From positions 1-6,573 of the forward strand of contig DUEB01000053.1 of NCBI GenBank assembly GCA_011176655.1: a stretch of DNA of 6,573 nt, read 5' to 3'. The DNA comes from Dehalococcoidia bacterium (GTDB lineage Bacteria > Chloroflexota > Dehalococcoidia > Dehalococcoidales > UBA5760). Below the pieces are notes generated by a model. That model was not told the DNA's origin. It saw nothing but the letters and a program-made list of their open reading frames with translations, and did no database searches. This document shows positions 5,732-6,573 of this stretch, piece by piece; position 1 is the first letter of the stretch; the number at the start of each line of letters is the position of its first letter. The translations under genes and the position numbers were made by a program.

Positions 5732-6573
5732 GTGAAGACGAGCGATTTCGACTACTCTCTGCCTCCAGAGCTTATTGCCCAGACGCCGGTTGAACCCAGA
5801 GACCAGGCCCGGCTCATGGTCCTGAAGCGCAGTGATAGCTCGCTAGAGCACCACCGCTTCTATGAGGTTACGGACTATCTCGGTAAGGGAGACGTGCTGG
5901 TTTTTAACGACAGCCGGGTTATTCCGGCCCGCTTAAGTGGCCGTAAGGCTGACACCGGCGGTAAGCTGGAGCTCTTGCTCCTTAGGCGGCTGGCTCCCAA
6001 TCTCTGGGAAACGCTGGTGAGACCGGCACGCCGAACCAGGGTTGGCAGCCGCCTGGAGCTGGTGGACGAGCCGACGGAAGGTAGCGAGCAGGTTGCCAGG
6101 GTCAGCGCCGAGGTAGTGGCTGTAAAGGACACGGGCCGGCGAGTGGTGCGCTTCTCCGACGAAAGCCGGCTCCCGCACCTGGGCAGTATCCCATTACCGC
6201 CCTACATCCACGCCCCGATAAAAGACCCGGAACGCTATCAGACGGTCTACGCCAGCGCGTCGGGCAGTGTGGCGGCACCTACCGCCGGGCTGCACTTCAC
6301 CCCGGGACTGATTAGCCGAATAGAGGCCAAGGGAGTAAGCTGCCTCTTCGCCACCCTGCATGTCGGGCTGGACACCTTTCTCCCGGTCCGGGAGGAAAAC
6401 CCCCTTGAGCACCCGATACACCGGGAACTGGGGCTGATAAGCGAGGAGGTAGCTGGCTGCCTGTCTCAGGCAAAGAGAGAGGGGCGGCGTATTATATGCG
6501 TGGGCACGACCACGGTAAGGCTGGTCGAGGCGGCGGCTCAAGCCTCAGACCCGCTCCACCTCGAGCCGTTTGA
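5732..6573 (+). CDS. queA: S-adenosylmethionine:tRNA ribosyltransferase-isomerase (5' part)
   Basis: QueA moves the ribose part of S-adenosylmethionine onto 7-aminomethyl-7-deazaguanine at the wobble position of GUN-anticodon tRNAs, making epoxyqueuosine. The window shows 280 codons of a protein usually near 340-350 residues; the frame is still open at the end, so the 3' part is cut off by the window. Family motifs in order are MKTSDFDYSLPPELIAQ (start), LVFNDSRVIPARL (56-68), PLPPYI (154-159), SGSVAAPTAGLHFT (177-190), HVGLDTF (210-216, usually HVGLGTF) and VGTTTVR (257-263). No defect is visible. It is divergent from the MmgE/PrpD gene and has its own strong promoter. Other queuosine genes such as tgt often lie beside queA and could follow outside the window. 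Confidence 0.96.
   Translation, partial: MKTSDFDYSLPPELIAQTPVEPRDQARLMVLKRSDSSLEHHRFYEVTDYLGKGDVLVFNDSRVIPARLSGRKADTGGKLELLLLRRLAPNLWETLVRPARRTRVGSRLELVDEPTEGSEQVARVSAEVVAVKDTGRRVVRFSDESRLPHLGSIPLPPYIHAPIKDPERYQTVYASASGSVAAPTAGLHFTPGLISRIEAKGVSCLFATLHVGLDTFLPVREENPLEHPIHRELGLISEEVAGCLSQAKREGRRIICVGTTTVRLVEAAAQASDPLHLEPF

Overview
This window looks like bacterial chromosome from an uncultured Chloroflexota-type (Dehalococcoidia-like) organism. That is an inference. It rests on moderately high GC, canonical sigma-70 promoters and Shine-Dalgarno sites, a bacterial queA gene, a Cys-anchored lipoprotein, and a 46-residue zinc-ribbon protein of the DUF5679 type that I associate with Chloroflexota and Actinobacteria. 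I see no tRNA or rRNA gene, CRISPR array, insertion sequence, phage gene or defence cassette.

Left part (1-2226, plus strand): the 3' end of a 2-oxoacid dehydrogenase E1 beta subunit is followed by a complete E2 acyltransferase with lipoyl, E3/E1-binding and catalytic domains. Together they are two parts of a pyruvate/acetoin/branched-chain type dehydrogenase complex, and E1 alpha probably lies upstream of the window. Just after E2 is a 53-codon MoaD/ThiS-like reading frame. It keeps both ends of the family, including a C-terminal Gly-Gly-Gly tail, but seems to lack the middle.

Middle part (2227-3937): about 370 bases without a convincing gene hold three inverted repeats and a good promoter. 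They precede a lipoprotein with a transglutaminase-like Cys-His-acid domain. Directly after its stop codon, in the same frame, is a 53-codon piece that resembles the C-terminus of an HD-domain phosphohydrolase, probably a gene remnant.

Right part (3938-6573): two minus-strand genes, a MmgE/PrpD-family protein and the small zinc ribbon, each have their own promoter. Divergent from the MmgE/PrpD gene is queA (queuosine tRNA modification), which has a near-consensus promoter and runs off the window. Promoters read on both strands share a 17-base spacer, which supports ordinary housekeeping sigma factor control.

I did not find a clear new multi-gene system. The most unusual items are the shortened MoaD-like gene, the HD-domain remnant, and the structured leader before the lipoprotein.
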